Made by a program: the position numbers and the translations under genes
Assembly (NCBI GenBank): GCA_913041025.1
Contig: CAJWGQ010000054.1
Location: forward strand, 1 to 15,441
Reading direction: 5' to 3'
Length of the DNA stretch: 15,441 bases
Source of the DNA: an uncultured Gammaproteobacteria bacterium
Lineage (GTDB): Bacteria > Pseudomonadota > Gammaproteobacteria > Pseudomonadales > Azotimanducaceae_A
Notes under the pieces: model-generated
Database searches by the model: none
What the model was told of the DNA's origin: nothing
The model's input: only the letters and a program-made list of their open reading frames with translations
Shown here: one piece after another, positions 8,430 to 15,441 of the stretch
Layout of the letters: each line of letters starts with the position of its first letter
Numbering within the stretch: the stretch's first letter is position 1

Positions 8430-11400
8430 TTGAAAGTTATTAAGCCCCTCCAAGTTTCGTATTTCCCCCATGTCCAACGGTTTGCTGGTGACTGGTTTCA
8501 GCTTCACACTGCGATCGTAGCTTGGGACCTAGTAACCGGCGATACTCGAACCGAGATAGATTTTTGGAGAGCCGCAGAGCCACTTAATAAAAAACAGATT
8601 CCTGTCGATGAGTTCATTCCGAAACCAGAGAATGAATTTCTCGCGGCGGGCTCCTTCTTCGCACCGCTCGGTAGGGCGGTTAGGGCGGGTTTCGCAGAGA
8701 TCGAAGTTGGATCAATAAGAAAGCGTCTCAGTGTTTTTGGAGAAAGAAGATGGAAAAGCGCCGCTGGGATCACGACGACGTTCACCGATCCCGCTCCCTT
8801 TGTTACGCTTCCGTTAGATTGGGAGAACGCGTACGGTGGTCTCGATTACGAACAGAATCCGTTGGGTATCGGTCGACAGGAGGACCCAGAGACAGGTGAC
8901 CTGATACTCCCGAGAATTGAAACATTTGGAGAAGAGATGGGCGATCCGAAAAACGAGCCCCCGAGCGGCTCGTTTTTGCCGATTTCTGTTACCCATCCAG
9001 ATCGAGCCATATGCCGGGGAAGTTATGATGGTCGATACCTAGAAAAATTTTTCCCTGGTTATCCAGATGACCTTGAGACGCGGTTCTTCAACAGAACCCC
9101 TGAAAATCAATGGATATCAGACGAACTCAATCAAAGTTGTCCTTTCGTTATTCGAAATATGCACCCAAAAAAGGAAGAGATTTCTGGTGTTCTACCAGAT
9201 TTTGATATTCGGGTATTCCAAGTACCAAAAGATAAGGTTGATGGTCAATTCGATGAAGTGTTGATGCGAGCCGACACCGTTTGGTTCTTCCCTGACGCAG
9301 AGCTCGGGGCTTTGATTTTTCACGGTTCTAACCCGACTGAGTTCCACGATTGGGAGCATATCGAATCAATCACCGTGGGTTATGAAAGAAAGTCGCAGCA
9401 GAGGAAGACCGTCTCGCATTATCAAAAAGCGACGCAAACCCGCATGGGTGACCAAATGAAGGAACTGGGATTGATGGTCAATGGTGCTGACCTGATACCC
9501 CTTGGAGAGCGTACGCTGATGGCGATTTTCGAGGAGTCGCCAGACGATACCTTAAAAATGTACGCGGTCGAGCGTGCTGAAGAGGGGACAAAGAAAAAGG
9601 CGCTTGAGTATATTGATGACGAAGAAAAGCAGTTGTTGTCTCGTGAAAAACGTTTAGCGGATATGCCGGAGGATGCCTCCAAAGAGATGCAAAAACAGAT
9701 TGACGAGATGCGAAAAATGTTAAGTGCTCAAAGGAAAAGGATCGAAGGCGATAAGCTCGAAGGATTGAGCCCAGAGGAGCAACGAATGCTGCAAGCTGTG
9801 GAGAAGGTAACTCCACGAAAAGCGGATGGGAGTTTGGACCTTCAAAAATTCGAATTCAGTGCCGTGGAAGACGCTTTTGAGGCGGCGGATGATGTCCTAC
9901 CACCGTCGCCCCCATCTCGACAACAGTTTACCCAGGAAACGCTCAAGCAAATCGACGATCATTTCGAATCAGGCATAAAGAAGCTTAAAGAGACTCCAAA
10001 CCCCAAGGATTACAAAGAACTCAGGGATAGCTTATCTGAAAAACAACTTGCTGTAGTCGATGACATGACGGCTAAAATAGAGAAAGACGCAAGGCAACAA
10101 TATCAGAAGGTCAGGAGTGCGCTCGAAGATGATTCTGAGAGAGTGCCGTTGCCACGGCCTCCTGCTGTCACTGGCCTTCTCGAGGCGATCGCAGCCCTCG
10201 ATATTGAAGGAATGCTGAAAAAGCATGAAGAAATAGCGCTGGACTACATTCGCAAACAAGGTGACGCGCCCGACGGCTTTGCAGAAAAAGTATCAGTCGG
10301 CCTTTCTGAAATTGAGACAATTTCGAATGAAGATCTGAAAGAGTTTATAGATCAAATTCAGAGACAGATCCCAGATGCGGAAGAAGCCGACGAGATCTGG
10401 CACTTGGGTTATGTCGCGGGTTGTCACGAATTTCCTGACGGCTCCGCCCCTCATGGCCTTGAAGCCTCAGAACTTCGCCTGCTACTCACTTCACGATTAG
10501 CGAAGGAGGTGAAACGCCCTCGGATTGATGACTTTGCGGAACTCGAGTTAGCGGATCATACCCTAAACTCCTTAGATCTCTCTAAGGCATATTTTGAACA
10601 GGCAAATTTGAGAGGCGTTGATTGGCTAAATTGCAATCTTTCTGGTGTAGTTCTGGCTCGAAGCAGCCTCGTAAATGTCAATTTTTTCGACTGTAATTTT
10701 GATAACGCCTCATTTGGCGGTGCGGTCTTGACAAACTGCACCTTCAACAGATGCTCTTTTAATCAAACAAATCTGTCGAAAGGAAAGTTTGGAGACTGCA
10801 GGTTTCAGAGGTGTGATTTCCAAGAAAACATTGTTTCGGGAGCCAGTTTTCTAGCAACAACATTCGAAGACTGTGATTTCACGGGAGCAATTTTCCTGGA
10901 ATCTAAATTTATCGACGCGGTTATCAGTTGTTCTTCACTCACCCGCGTGTTTCTTAGTAAATGTCACGTCGATGATATCTCGATCCAGCAGTCAGACCTT
11001 AAGCAGTGTGTCATCGCGGAAGGCAACTTTTCCAATCCATCCCTGATTTCGTGCAGCGTCGAAAGGATATTCTTTGGACAGGAGTTGCAGATTCGGAGAG
11101 CGCTCTTTGAAAATTGCAAATTTAATATGGCAAATTTTCGAGAACTCGACCTCACTGACTCTGTTTTCAGAAATGTCTTTGCAACGTTGAGCGACTTTAG
11201 CGACGCAAAAATAACTAACGTAGTGTGGATTGATAATCAGTTTTTGGATTGTAGATTCCTGAAGACCGACATAACGGGTGCGGTTGTGAATCAGTGTGAT
11301 TTTTCAAATTCCAATATGCAAGAGGCGGATCTTCGTGATGGGAAGTTCTCGGACTCTTCATTTTTCTCAGTTCAATTCTTACACGCCAAGATAGGAGGCG

Positions 11401-11456
11401 CGCATTTTTCTGAGTGTGATTTGAATCGAACATTGCTTGAGGACTGGTCGCCTTGA
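8430..11456 (+). CDS. DUF2169 T6SS adaptor fused to a pentapeptide-repeat helix
   Basis: DUF2169 proteins are T6SS accessory factors thought to load effectors or PAAR-type tips onto VgrG. The N-terminal domain (about 1-320) starts with the family-typical MKVIKPL and contains RRWK (106-109), LPLDWENAYGG (127-137), NPLGIG and the LPDFDIRVF strand (255-263). Residues about 380-690 are highly charged (Lys/Glu/Arg) and probably alpha-helical or coiled coil, with Pro-rich breaks (PPSPPS, 491-496). From about 703 to 1005 runs a right-handed quadrilateral beta-helix of pentapeptide repeats, with Cys often at the inward i-2 position and Phe or Leu at the centre (NCTF, RCSF, DCRF, RCDF, DCDF). The start is TTG at 8430; no early in-frame ATG exists, and the conserved N-terminus supports TTG. 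The last four bases overlap the next gene. DUF2169 joined to pentapeptide repeats suggests an adaptor with its own docking rod; that role is inferred. Confidence 0.9.
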   Translation: MKVIKPLQVSYFPHVQRFAGDWFQLHTAIVAWDLVTGDTRTEIDFWRAAEPLNKKQIPVDEFIPKPENEFLAAGSFFAPLGRAVRAGFAEIEVGSIRKRLSVFGERRWKSAAGITTTFTDPAPFVTLPLDWENAYGGLDYEQNPLGIGRQEDPETGDLILPRIETFGEEMGDPKNEPPSGSFLPISVTHPDRAICRGSYDGRYLEKFFPGYPDDLETRFFNRTPENQWISDELNQSCPFVIRNMHPKKEEISGVLPDFDIRVFQVPKDKVDGQFDEVLMRADTVWFFPDAELGALIFHGSNPTEFHDWEHIESITVGYERKSQQRKTVSHYQKATQTRMGDQMKELGLMVNGADLIPLGERTLMAIFEESPDDTLKMYAVERAEEGTKKKALEYIDDEEKQLLSREKRLADMPEDASKEMQKQIDEMRKMLSAQRKRIEGDKLEGLSPEEQRMLQAVEKVTPRKADGSLDLQKFEFSAVEDAFEAADDVLPPSPPSRQQFTQETLKQIDDHFESGIKKLKETPNPKDYKELRDSLSEKQLAVVDDMTAKIEKDARQQYQKVRSALEDDSERVPLPRPPAVTGLLEAIAALDIEGMLKKHEEIALDYIRKQGDAPDGFAEKVSVGLSEIETISNEDLKEFIDQIQRQIPDAEEADEIWHLGYVAGCHEFPDGSAPHGLEASELRLLLTSRLAKEVKRPRIDDFAELELADHTLNSLDLSKAYFEQANLRGVDWLNCNLSGVVLARSSLVNVNFFDCNFDNASFGGAVLTNCTFNRCSFNQTNLSKGKFGDCRFQRCDFQENIVSGASFLATTFEDCDFTGAIFLESKFIDAVISCSSLTRVFLSKCHVDDISIQQSDLKQCVIAEGNFSNPSLISCSVERIFFGQELQIRRALFENCKFNMANFRELDLTDSVFRNVFATLSDFSDAKITNVVWIDNQFLDCRFLKTDITGAVVNQCDFSNSNMQEADLRDGKFSDSSFFSVQFLHAKIGGAHFSECDLNRTLLEDWSP
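11438..11443 (+). promoter_or_regulatory. Ribosome binding site for the pentapeptide gene at a TTG start
   Basis: TGAGGA lies nine bases upstream of the TTG at 11453. It supports reading the next gene from a TTG that overlaps the TGA of the DUF2169 gene (TTGA), an arrangement that implies translational coupling. Confidence 0.6.
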
Positions 11457-12541
11457 TTGAATTTGAGGAGTCAGACTTATCAGTTTCCGGCCAGTTGGCA
11501 AAGGGTCACGGCGTGATGGGTGCCACGGCCGAGGGTGAGAGTTTTAGGGGAACAGACCTCAAAGGCGTCATATTTATGAATTGCGTCTTTAACTCCTGCC
11601 GTTTTTTGGGCGCGGAGATGCAGGAGGCTCAATTGATGAACTGCAAGTTTGTGGACTGCGAGTTTTTGAACTGCAAAGCTGGGTCAATTTTATTTATGAA
11701 GTGTGAGTTCATTGACTCGCTTTTGCAATCAGTCGTCGGCAACAAGCAAACGTGGATGGAATCGAGTTTTTCTCGGTGCCAGTTTTCTGATTTTTCTTAT
11801 GAATTTGTGCAGGTGGTGAAGTGTACTTTTGAAGAATCGTTTTTTAAAAATGGACGGTTCTTTCGTTTTGCATTTTTGGATTCGGATTTGGACGGGCACG
11901 TATTCGATAACATGCACCTTGAACAGGGGAATATGCTAAAGATCCGGACCAAGGGTGCGACGATAAAGAAAAATTGCCGAATCGATACTGTATTAATCCA
12001 TGAAGCTATCTTTGATGGCCATGATTGGCAAGGAATGCAGCTTCCCAGAGTTCAATTCGTGGAGTGTTCGCATGTGGCGGGATTATTTAACAATGCGGAG
12101 TTATCCTCTGCTGGATTTCAGGAGTGTAATCTTCATGGCATTCAAATGAAAAAAGTGCGGGCGGATAACGCTCGTTTCTCTAAGTCGAACCTAAATCAGG
12201 CTGAGTTCACTGGGTCTAAAATGACATCGTGTCTTTTCACAGAGTCGCAACTGACAGGAGCGAAATTTAATGATGTGGTCATGGATAAGTCTATAATTAT
12301 CAAATGCGATGCCAAGAAGATGCAATTTGATGCGGTAGACCTGTCCGAGGGTACTTTTGAGGATAATGATGTTGCGGGCGCCCAGCTTACGAACATTAAG
12401 CTGAACTTTGCCAAGGTTGACCGACTATTGGAAGACAACGATACGGATTGGACAGGCTCTTTAAAGAAGGTATGCAGGCTGAATGATGAACGGGATAATC
12501 GCGCGAAGGTTGTGAAAAACGTAGGAAGGCCACAGAAATGA
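11453..12541 (+). CDS. Pentapeptide-repeat protein in the T6SS tip cassette
   Basis: Almost the whole 362-aa chain, from about residue 30 to 330, is pentapeptide repeat and should form a right-handed quadrilateral beta-helix. More than ten cysteines precede the central aromatic or aliphatic residue in the form C-x-F (NCVF, SCRF, NCKF, DCEF, KCEF, RCQF, KCTF), giving an expected inner Cys ladder and Phe stack. Met and Gln are unusually common. The last 35 residues are charged and basic and outside the repeats. No catalytic motif is visible. It overlaps the DUF2169 gene by four bases (TTGA) and the DUF3540 gene by four (ATGA), so the three products are likely made in matched amounts. Its repeats resemble the C-terminal half of the preceding protein, pointing to duplication or to a pair that stack end to end. 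Pentapeptide proteins recur beside DUF2169 in T6SS clusters, but their exact job is not settled. Confidence 0.88.
   Translation: MIEFEESDLSVSGQLAKGHGVMGATAEGESFRGTDLKGVIFMNCVFNSCRFLGAEMQEAQLMNCKFVDCEFLNCKAGSILFMKCEFIDSLLQSVVGNKQTWMESSFSRCQFSDFSYEFVQVVKCTFEESFFKNGRFFRFAFLDSDLDGHVFDNMHLEQGNMLKIRTKGATIKKNCRIDTVLIHEAIFDGHDWQGMQLPRVQFVECSHVAGLFNNAELSSAGFQECNLHGIQMKKVRADNARFSKSNLNQAEFTGSKMTSCLFTESQLTGAKFNDVVMDKSIIIKCDAKKMQFDAVDLSEGTFEDNDVAGAQLTNIKLNFAKVDRLLEDNDTDWTGSLKKVCRLNDERDNRAKVVKNVGRPQK
12523..12529 (+). promoter_or_regulatory. Ribosome binding site for the DUF3540 gene
   Basis: AGGAAGG lies eight bases before the ATG at 12538. It favours this start over the in-frame ATGs at 12547 and 12568. 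The ATG overlaps the upstream TGA (ATGA). Confidence 0.6.
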
Positions 12542-13203
12542 AATTGATGGAAAGTGATAATTGGGCGATGCGTAGTCACCCAATCCAAAGTTACCAAGCG
12601 GGTTTAGTTACCAAGGTGGGAGAGGATGGTCAATATGAAGTCCAAATAGGTGACGGTCGTGTGGGAGCAAATGTCGCCTTAAGTTGTCTTGTATTGCCCA
12701 TTGAAGGTGACACGGTCGCGGTTTATTCGGTGGAGGGTGCTGGAGCGTTCATCGGTTTAATTCTGTCGCGAGGTTCAGGTAGGCATGTAGTAGACATTAG
12801 GATCAACGGCGATTTGCACCTTGAGTCGACCGGCAAGCTGACCCTACTGTCGTTGAAAAGTATTTCAATGAGTGCCAGCGATAAGATCGAGATACTGAGT
12901 CAGATTCTTGAAGTTTGGGGCAATGAATTAAGGCTTACAGGAGAGCGCCTGTCCTCAACATTTTCTACAGTTAGGTTAGTAGGCAGTTCGGTCTCCAGTT
13001 ACTTTAAAAAGGTTACTTCATCTGCTGAAACGATCATGCAGACCGCAAATCAACTCTTCAGAAGCACAAAAACGATAGAAAGCGTCCAGTGCGGAGCTCT
13101 CACCCAGAAGGTCTCTGGCGCGATGGTTTCCCAAAGCGAGTATGCCGCCATTTTAGCAAAACAAGATATGCGCATCGATGGTGCGCGAATCCATGTTGGG
13201 TAA
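12538..13203 (+). CDS. DUF3540 T6SS accessory protein
   Basis: This 221-aa protein matches the DUF3540 pattern. A small beta-barrel-like N-terminal part (about 18-78) reads an opening QAGLVTKV strand, GQYEVQIGDGRVGANVALSC, then VLPIEGDTVAVYS. It is followed by a run of short beta strands (about 84-150) with S/T-L-x-L-x-S alternation, and a C-terminal part ending in the family-typical sequence MRIDGARIHVG. The first part resembles the OB-like domain of VgrG and the second a short beta-helix, so it may sit near or on the spike; this is inference. DUF3540 is known from T6SS clusters with DUF2169 and DUF4150, and no enzymatic role is established that I can cite. No signal peptide is present. It is followed 17 bases later by the DUF4150 gene, which fits a tip-assembly role. 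Confidence 0.85.
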   Translation: MKLMESDNWAMRSHPIQSYQAGLVTKVGEDGQYEVQIGDGRVGANVALSCLVLPIEGDTVAVYSVEGAGAFIGLILSRGSGRHVVDIRINGDLHLESTGKLTLLSLKSISMSASDKIEILSQILEVWGNELRLTGERLSSTFSTVRLVGSSVSSYFKKVTSSAETIMQTANQLFRSTKTIESVQCGALTQKVSGAMVSQSEYAAILAKQDMRIDGARIHVG

Positions 13204-13220
13204 TATAAATAGAGATAGTT

Positions 13221-13637
13221 ATGTTCAATAATTGCTACACGATACCCGGGATAAATTTCGCGTTTCCTGATGTCGCATTAACTCCAATCCCCAGCCCCGT
13301 TGGGCCAATTCCTATCCCTATCCCCTATCCGAATACAGGTATAAACGCTACTGCGCTTCCGTTCACAACGGTCGTAAACGTATTTGAGTTCTTCACCCCT
13401 GCCCACAATGTGATTACCACTTTGCCTATGTCTCTTGGGGATCAGCCCGGATTCCTTGGGGGAATTACGTGCGCCCCAATCGACATGGCAACGCAGTCGC
13501 GGGTGACTTGCAGCACCTCAACCCTGATGGGATGTCTCCCAGTGGTGAGGATGATTGATATGACACTCCAAAATTTATGGAATTCAGCGGGCCTGACCTG
13601 CTCCCCAAGCCAGGTCTCAACCTTAATAATGAGATAG
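13221..13637 (+). CDS. DUF4150 PAAR-like spike tip protein, minimal form
   Basis: PAAR-like DUF4150 proteins cap the VgrG spike and often carry a C-terminal toxin. This one has the family landmarks in order: AFPDVALTPIPSPVGPIPIP (14-33), IPYPN (34-38), the TLPMSLGDQPGFLGG turn (67-81) and a final STLMGCLPVVRMIDMTLQN block (100-118) that corresponds to the usual metal-site and strand region. It ends at 138 residues with no toxin extension, so it is a bare cap. Cysteines at 84, 97, 105 and 127 are candidate metal ligands or structural residues; canonical PAAR tips bind zinc, but I cannot assign the ligands here. No signal peptide is present. The ATG at 13221 has only a weak purine stretch upstream. 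It lies between DUF3540 and the 182-aa unknown gene, the usual place for a tip protein in these clusters. Confidence 0.87.
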   Translation: MFNNCYTIPGINFAFPDVALTPIPSPVGPIPIPIPYPNTGINATALPFTTVVNVFEFFTPAHNVITTLPMSLGDQPGFLGGITCAPIDMATQSRVTCSTSTLMGCLPVVRMIDMTLQNLWNSAGLTCSPSQVSTLIMR

Positions 13638-13662
13638 TTTTATTTATTTAGAGGCAGTGAAG

Positions 13663-14211
13663 ATGACAAAAAAGAAGACTACCAAGAAAAAAGCGCGGCG
13701 ATCCCCCGTTAAATCCTCGAGTCCACAGAGCGATGTCAAGTCACGTGAGCCCATATCTCCGATTAGTGCGCACCCCGAGGAGGTAATTGATCAACTCCAG
13801 GAAATGATGAAAGGGGCCGCAATGCTTAAGGATGTTTTGCCGAGCAGTTTGGAATCCTCTGGTAGTGAGACTCAAGCGGTAAAAGAGAACGACAGGCACG
13901 GCGGCGCGTCTGAGAAGGCTCCTGAGATCGAGAAGGAATCTGTCGGTGAAGACGCATCCCAAGAGCAAAAATCAGCAGAGGCGCTAGCAGCGGAAAAAGT
14001 GGCTGAGCAGGAGCGGCAAAGGCTATTCCATCTGTGTAATTCTCTGAACCTTTATCAAAAAGGCCATATCCTTTCTTTTTTGGCGCGGGAAGTTGTGTTG
14101 CATGACGTAAATTCCAACTCAGTGCTTCCCGTGACCGCTTGCGACATTGCCATCGAAGGAGTGTCTATTATTATACGCTTGCCAAAAAAGCAAGATGATG
14201 GTTCGACTTAA
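13663..14211 (+). CDS. Unknown 182-aa protein with basic tail, last gene of the cassette
   Basis: I do not recognise the family. The first 16 residues are rich in Lys, Arg and Thr (MTKKKTTKKKARR) and resemble nucleic-acid-binding or disordered tails. Residues about 20-110 are Ser/Glu/Lys/Gln-rich and likely disordered, apart from a possible short helix (EEVIDQLQEMMKGAAMLKDV). The C-terminal 65 residues look folded: a helix (ERQRLFHLCNSLNLY) followed by strands (ILSFLAREVVLH, then VLPVTACDIAIEGVSIIIRL). ATG at 13663 is preferred over the in-frame GTG at 13657 because GAGG at 13651-13654 is well spaced for the ATG. It follows DUF4150 by 25 bases and is the last gene before the terminator. It could be a small T6SS adaptor, a chaperone or an immunity-like protein; nothing in the sequence decides between these. 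Confidence 0.75.
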   Translation: MTKKKTTKKKARRSPVKSSSPQSDVKSREPISPISAHPEEVIDQLQEMMKGAAMLKDVLPSSLESSGSETQAVKENDRHGGASEKAPEIEKESVGEDASQEQKSAEALAAEKVAEQERQRLFHLCNSLNLYQKGHILSFLAREVVLHDVNSNSVLPVTACDIAIEGVSIIIRLPKKQDDGST

Positions 14212-14302
14212 TGTGTCTTTCCGGGTGATATAGGCGGGGCGTCTAAATTTATTTACAAAGTTCCCGGCCACAGTGGCGCACTTAGACGAACATTTGTTTC
14301 TT

Positions 14303-14366
14303 GCGCAACCATCCGTTTTGAGGGAAAAGTAACCGGCTCAAGCGCAACCATCGGGCAGATTTGAGG
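14303..14366. repeat. Imperfect tandem direct repeat before the terminator
   Basis: GCGCAACCATC occurs at 14303-14313 and again at 14342-14352. Each copy is followed within 3-7 bases by TTTGAGG (14317-14323 and 14360-14366). The second TTTGAGG is part of the terminator stem. This looks like a small local duplication between the last gene and the terminator; no function can be assigned. Confidence 0.6.
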
Positions 14367-14390
14367 CTCTCAGCCTGCAAAAGTTTTTTT
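14360..14390 (+). terminator. Rho-independent terminator closing the T6SS operon
   Basis: TTTG-AGGCT (14360-14368) pairs with AGCCT-CAAA (14372-14381) around a CTC loop, with one bulged G at 14377. AG and seven consecutive T follow (14384-14390). The structure lies about 150 bases after the stop of the 182-aa gene and is on the same strand, so it likely ends the long transcript that begins upstream of vgrG. Confidence 0.75.
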
Positions 14391-15251
14391 ATTCTCTGTA
14401 GTGATCAGTCTTGCAACGGCCGCCGTAAGTTTCGTTTCTTACAATTCAACTGCTCGAAAAAATATCGGCGATCTAACACAAAGCGAAACTCTGAGACCGG
14501 TTTACGTGGTTCGGCCGAGGTGTCTCCTCTCCCTCCTGCCGAAACGGTTCAAGAATCTTTGTGCCAAAAGTTCGTTTCTTTTCCAGATTTAATTTCAGAT
14601 GCTGCGCGTTAGGAGCATGTCTTTTTTCTGTATTGAAAGCAAATCCATCCTGACGCCTGATCGTTTAAAAAATATGACTAGCATCAGAGAAGGAAATACC
14701 TCCAGCCTGCTAATAAGAATCATCGACTTGTCAAGTTGTTTCAATAAGAGTTCACATCTACGCGCGAAGCTCTTTGAGCATAAGAAAAAAAATTCAAGTC
14801 CCTGACCGAAGCGTAGATGCTCAACTTGTATCGGTAATCAGAGATGCAGCGAGTCGTTCCGAAAAACGCGATCATCGTGACCCAATGGGAGGCGTTCTAG
14901 AACTCGGTAAGCTTTGTGGGCAGATCAATCGAGGCAGCGGAGGTGGAATATGGCAGCCCCAGGTGCGGTTGATTTTCACACTGGCAATATTAAATAAAAA
15001 CGTCTGTCACCGTTTAGTCTTCTTATTGTCACCTTATGCGATACAGATTCACGGTCGGCAGCCCGGCGCTGGACGGGTCACCAGCGTTTTGGATCGTGAA
15101 TCTCTGACTCTAGTATTTCATCAGAGGGATCGTGGTTCGTAAGAATGCTTGGTATAGTCGCCGCCCTCAATTAGATCTCGTTCTTGCGTATGAGCTTTAC
15201 GATCGAGTCAAGAGCTCACCCTTTGTTCAGAACCTTTCTTAATATGCGATT
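14391..15251. other. Intergenic region with no credible gene
   Basis: About 860 bases between the operon terminator and the next gene. The open frames here are short, lack good Shine-Dalgarno sequences, overlap one another and have no recognisable protein pattern. A 36-codon frame (GTG 15132 to TAA 15240) just before and in frame with the next gene is possible but unsupported. Apart from the inverted repeat at 15045-15103, I see no tRNA, rRNA, CRISPR array or insertion-sequence ends. It may hold the promoter of the next gene, an unrecognised RNA or decayed coding sequence. Confidence 0.5.
15045..15103. repeat. Nested 59-base inverted repeat, possible structured RNA or cruciform
   Basis: AGATTCACGGTC (15045-15056) pairs with GATCGTGAATCT (15092-15103) over 12 positions with one G-U wobble. 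Inside, CGCTGG (15067-15072) pairs perfectly with CCAGCG (15081-15086). No T-run follows, so it is not a terminator on the + strand. It lies about 150 bases upstream of the next gene's start and could be part of its leader, a small RNA or a protein-binding site. Confidence 0.5.
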
Positions 15252-15441
15252 GTGAATACCAAAGACTTGCTTGAACGGGCTCGTGATGGCCTGAAGATCG
15301 CCCTTGTCTATGCGGGTGATAAGAATGAGCCCGACGCTGTAATCGAGCCACAAATCAACAGTCGAGATTGGAAAAGTTACCGAGTGGTCGCTGAAAATAT
15401 CGCTGAGACGCTCGAAGCAGAGGGGTTCTCCGATGTGGTTG
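15252..15441 (+). CDS. Start of a D-Ala-D-Ala ligase-like ATP-grasp protein (partial)
   Basis: The frame is open for 63 codons to the window edge. It begins MNTKDLLERARDGLKIALVY and continues AGDKNEPDAVI, then SRDWKSYRVVAENIAETLEAEGFSDVVV. A beta strand ending in VYAGDKN, followed by a WKSY-x-V-A-x-x-I-A helix and a GF-x-x-V strand, is the N-terminal fold I associate with D-alanine--D-alanine ligase-like ATP-grasp proteins. Those ligate amino acids or small acids using ATP. The catalytic ATP-grasp domain lies beyond the window, so this rests on a short stretch. GTG at 15252 is chosen because TAA at 15240 closes the frame and no in-frame ATG lies between; no clear Shine-Dalgarno is present. 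It is separated from the T6SS operon by a terminator and about 860 bases, so it is probably unrelated. Confidence 0.6.
   Translation, partial: MNTKDLLERARDGLKIALVYAGDKNEPDAVIEPQINSRDWKSYRVVAENIAETLEAEGFSDVV

Noticed and set aside
8430..11456. Long minus-strand frames inside the DUF2169 and other cassette genes
   Set aside because: They lie antisense to well-supported coding regions with known domains, and their translations show no domain pattern.
14178..14194. CTTGC / GCAAG hairpin near the end of the 182-aa gene as a terminator
   Set aside because: It lies inside the coding sequence, the loop is an A-run and no T-run follows.
14221..14288. Interleaved pairings (CCGGG with CCCGG, CGTCTAA with TTAGACG) suggesting a pseudoknot
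   Set aside because: Arms of 5 and 7 bases over this distance are expected by chance, and nothing else supports a structured RNA here.
14361..14612. Open frames of 83 and 63 codons (14361-14612, 14401-14592)
   Set aside because: The first begins inside the terminator stem, both lack a Shine-Dalgarno, they overlap in different frames, and neither translation shows a recognisable pattern.
14599..15142. Open frames of 68 and 122 codons after the terminator
   Set aside because: They overlap one another, have no ribosome binding site, odd composition and no family resemblance; the longer one crosses the inverted repeat.

Overview
The window holds a type VI secretion system (T6SS) spike and tip cassette from a Gram-negative bacterium. 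Base composition looks moderate (near half GC by eye). Start codons include ATG, TTG and GTG, and several genes have weak Shine-Dalgarno sequences. The genus cannot be named from the sequence. The combination of VgrG, DUF2169, DUF3540 and DUF4150 is typical of T6SS accessory clusters in Proteobacteria, Myxococcota and relatives.

Layout: nine genes lie on the + strand from 217 to 14211 with gaps of 0 to 34 bases, so they probably form one operon. (1) A short VgrG (510 aa) that stops right after the gp5-like OB fold and lacks the usual beta-helical needle shaft. (2-4) Three large proteins (821, 674 and 706 aa) with no recognised family name. They are diverged paralogs of each other, sharing a colinear series of Gly-bounded motifs. 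(5) A 1008-aa protein with an N-terminal DUF2169 domain, a charged helical middle and a C-terminal pentapeptide-repeat helix. (6) A 362-aa pentapeptide-repeat protein overlapping the previous gene. (7) A DUF3540 protein. (8) A minimal DUF4150 PAAR-like tip protein. (9) A 182-aa protein with a Lys/Arg-rich tail and no recognised family. A convincing rho-independent terminator at 14360-14390 closes the unit.

From 14391 to 15251 I see no credible gene, but there is a 59-base nested inverted repeat at 15045-15103. The window ends inside the start of a separate gene (15252 onward) that resembles D-alanine--D-alanine ligase-like ATP-grasp proteins.

How it may work (inference): the three paralogs sit directly behind a shaftless VgrG and contain beta-rich, VgrG-shaft-like sequence. 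They are candidates for an external spike shaft, possibly a heterotrimer. DUF4150 would cap the spike, DUF2169 and the pentapeptide proteins would act as adaptors or loading factors, and DUF3540 as a further spike accessory. No classical toxin domain is visible, so the cargo is either hidden in the paralogs' unique segments, in the 182-aa protein, or encoded elsewhere. This trio is the most promising undescribed part of the window.
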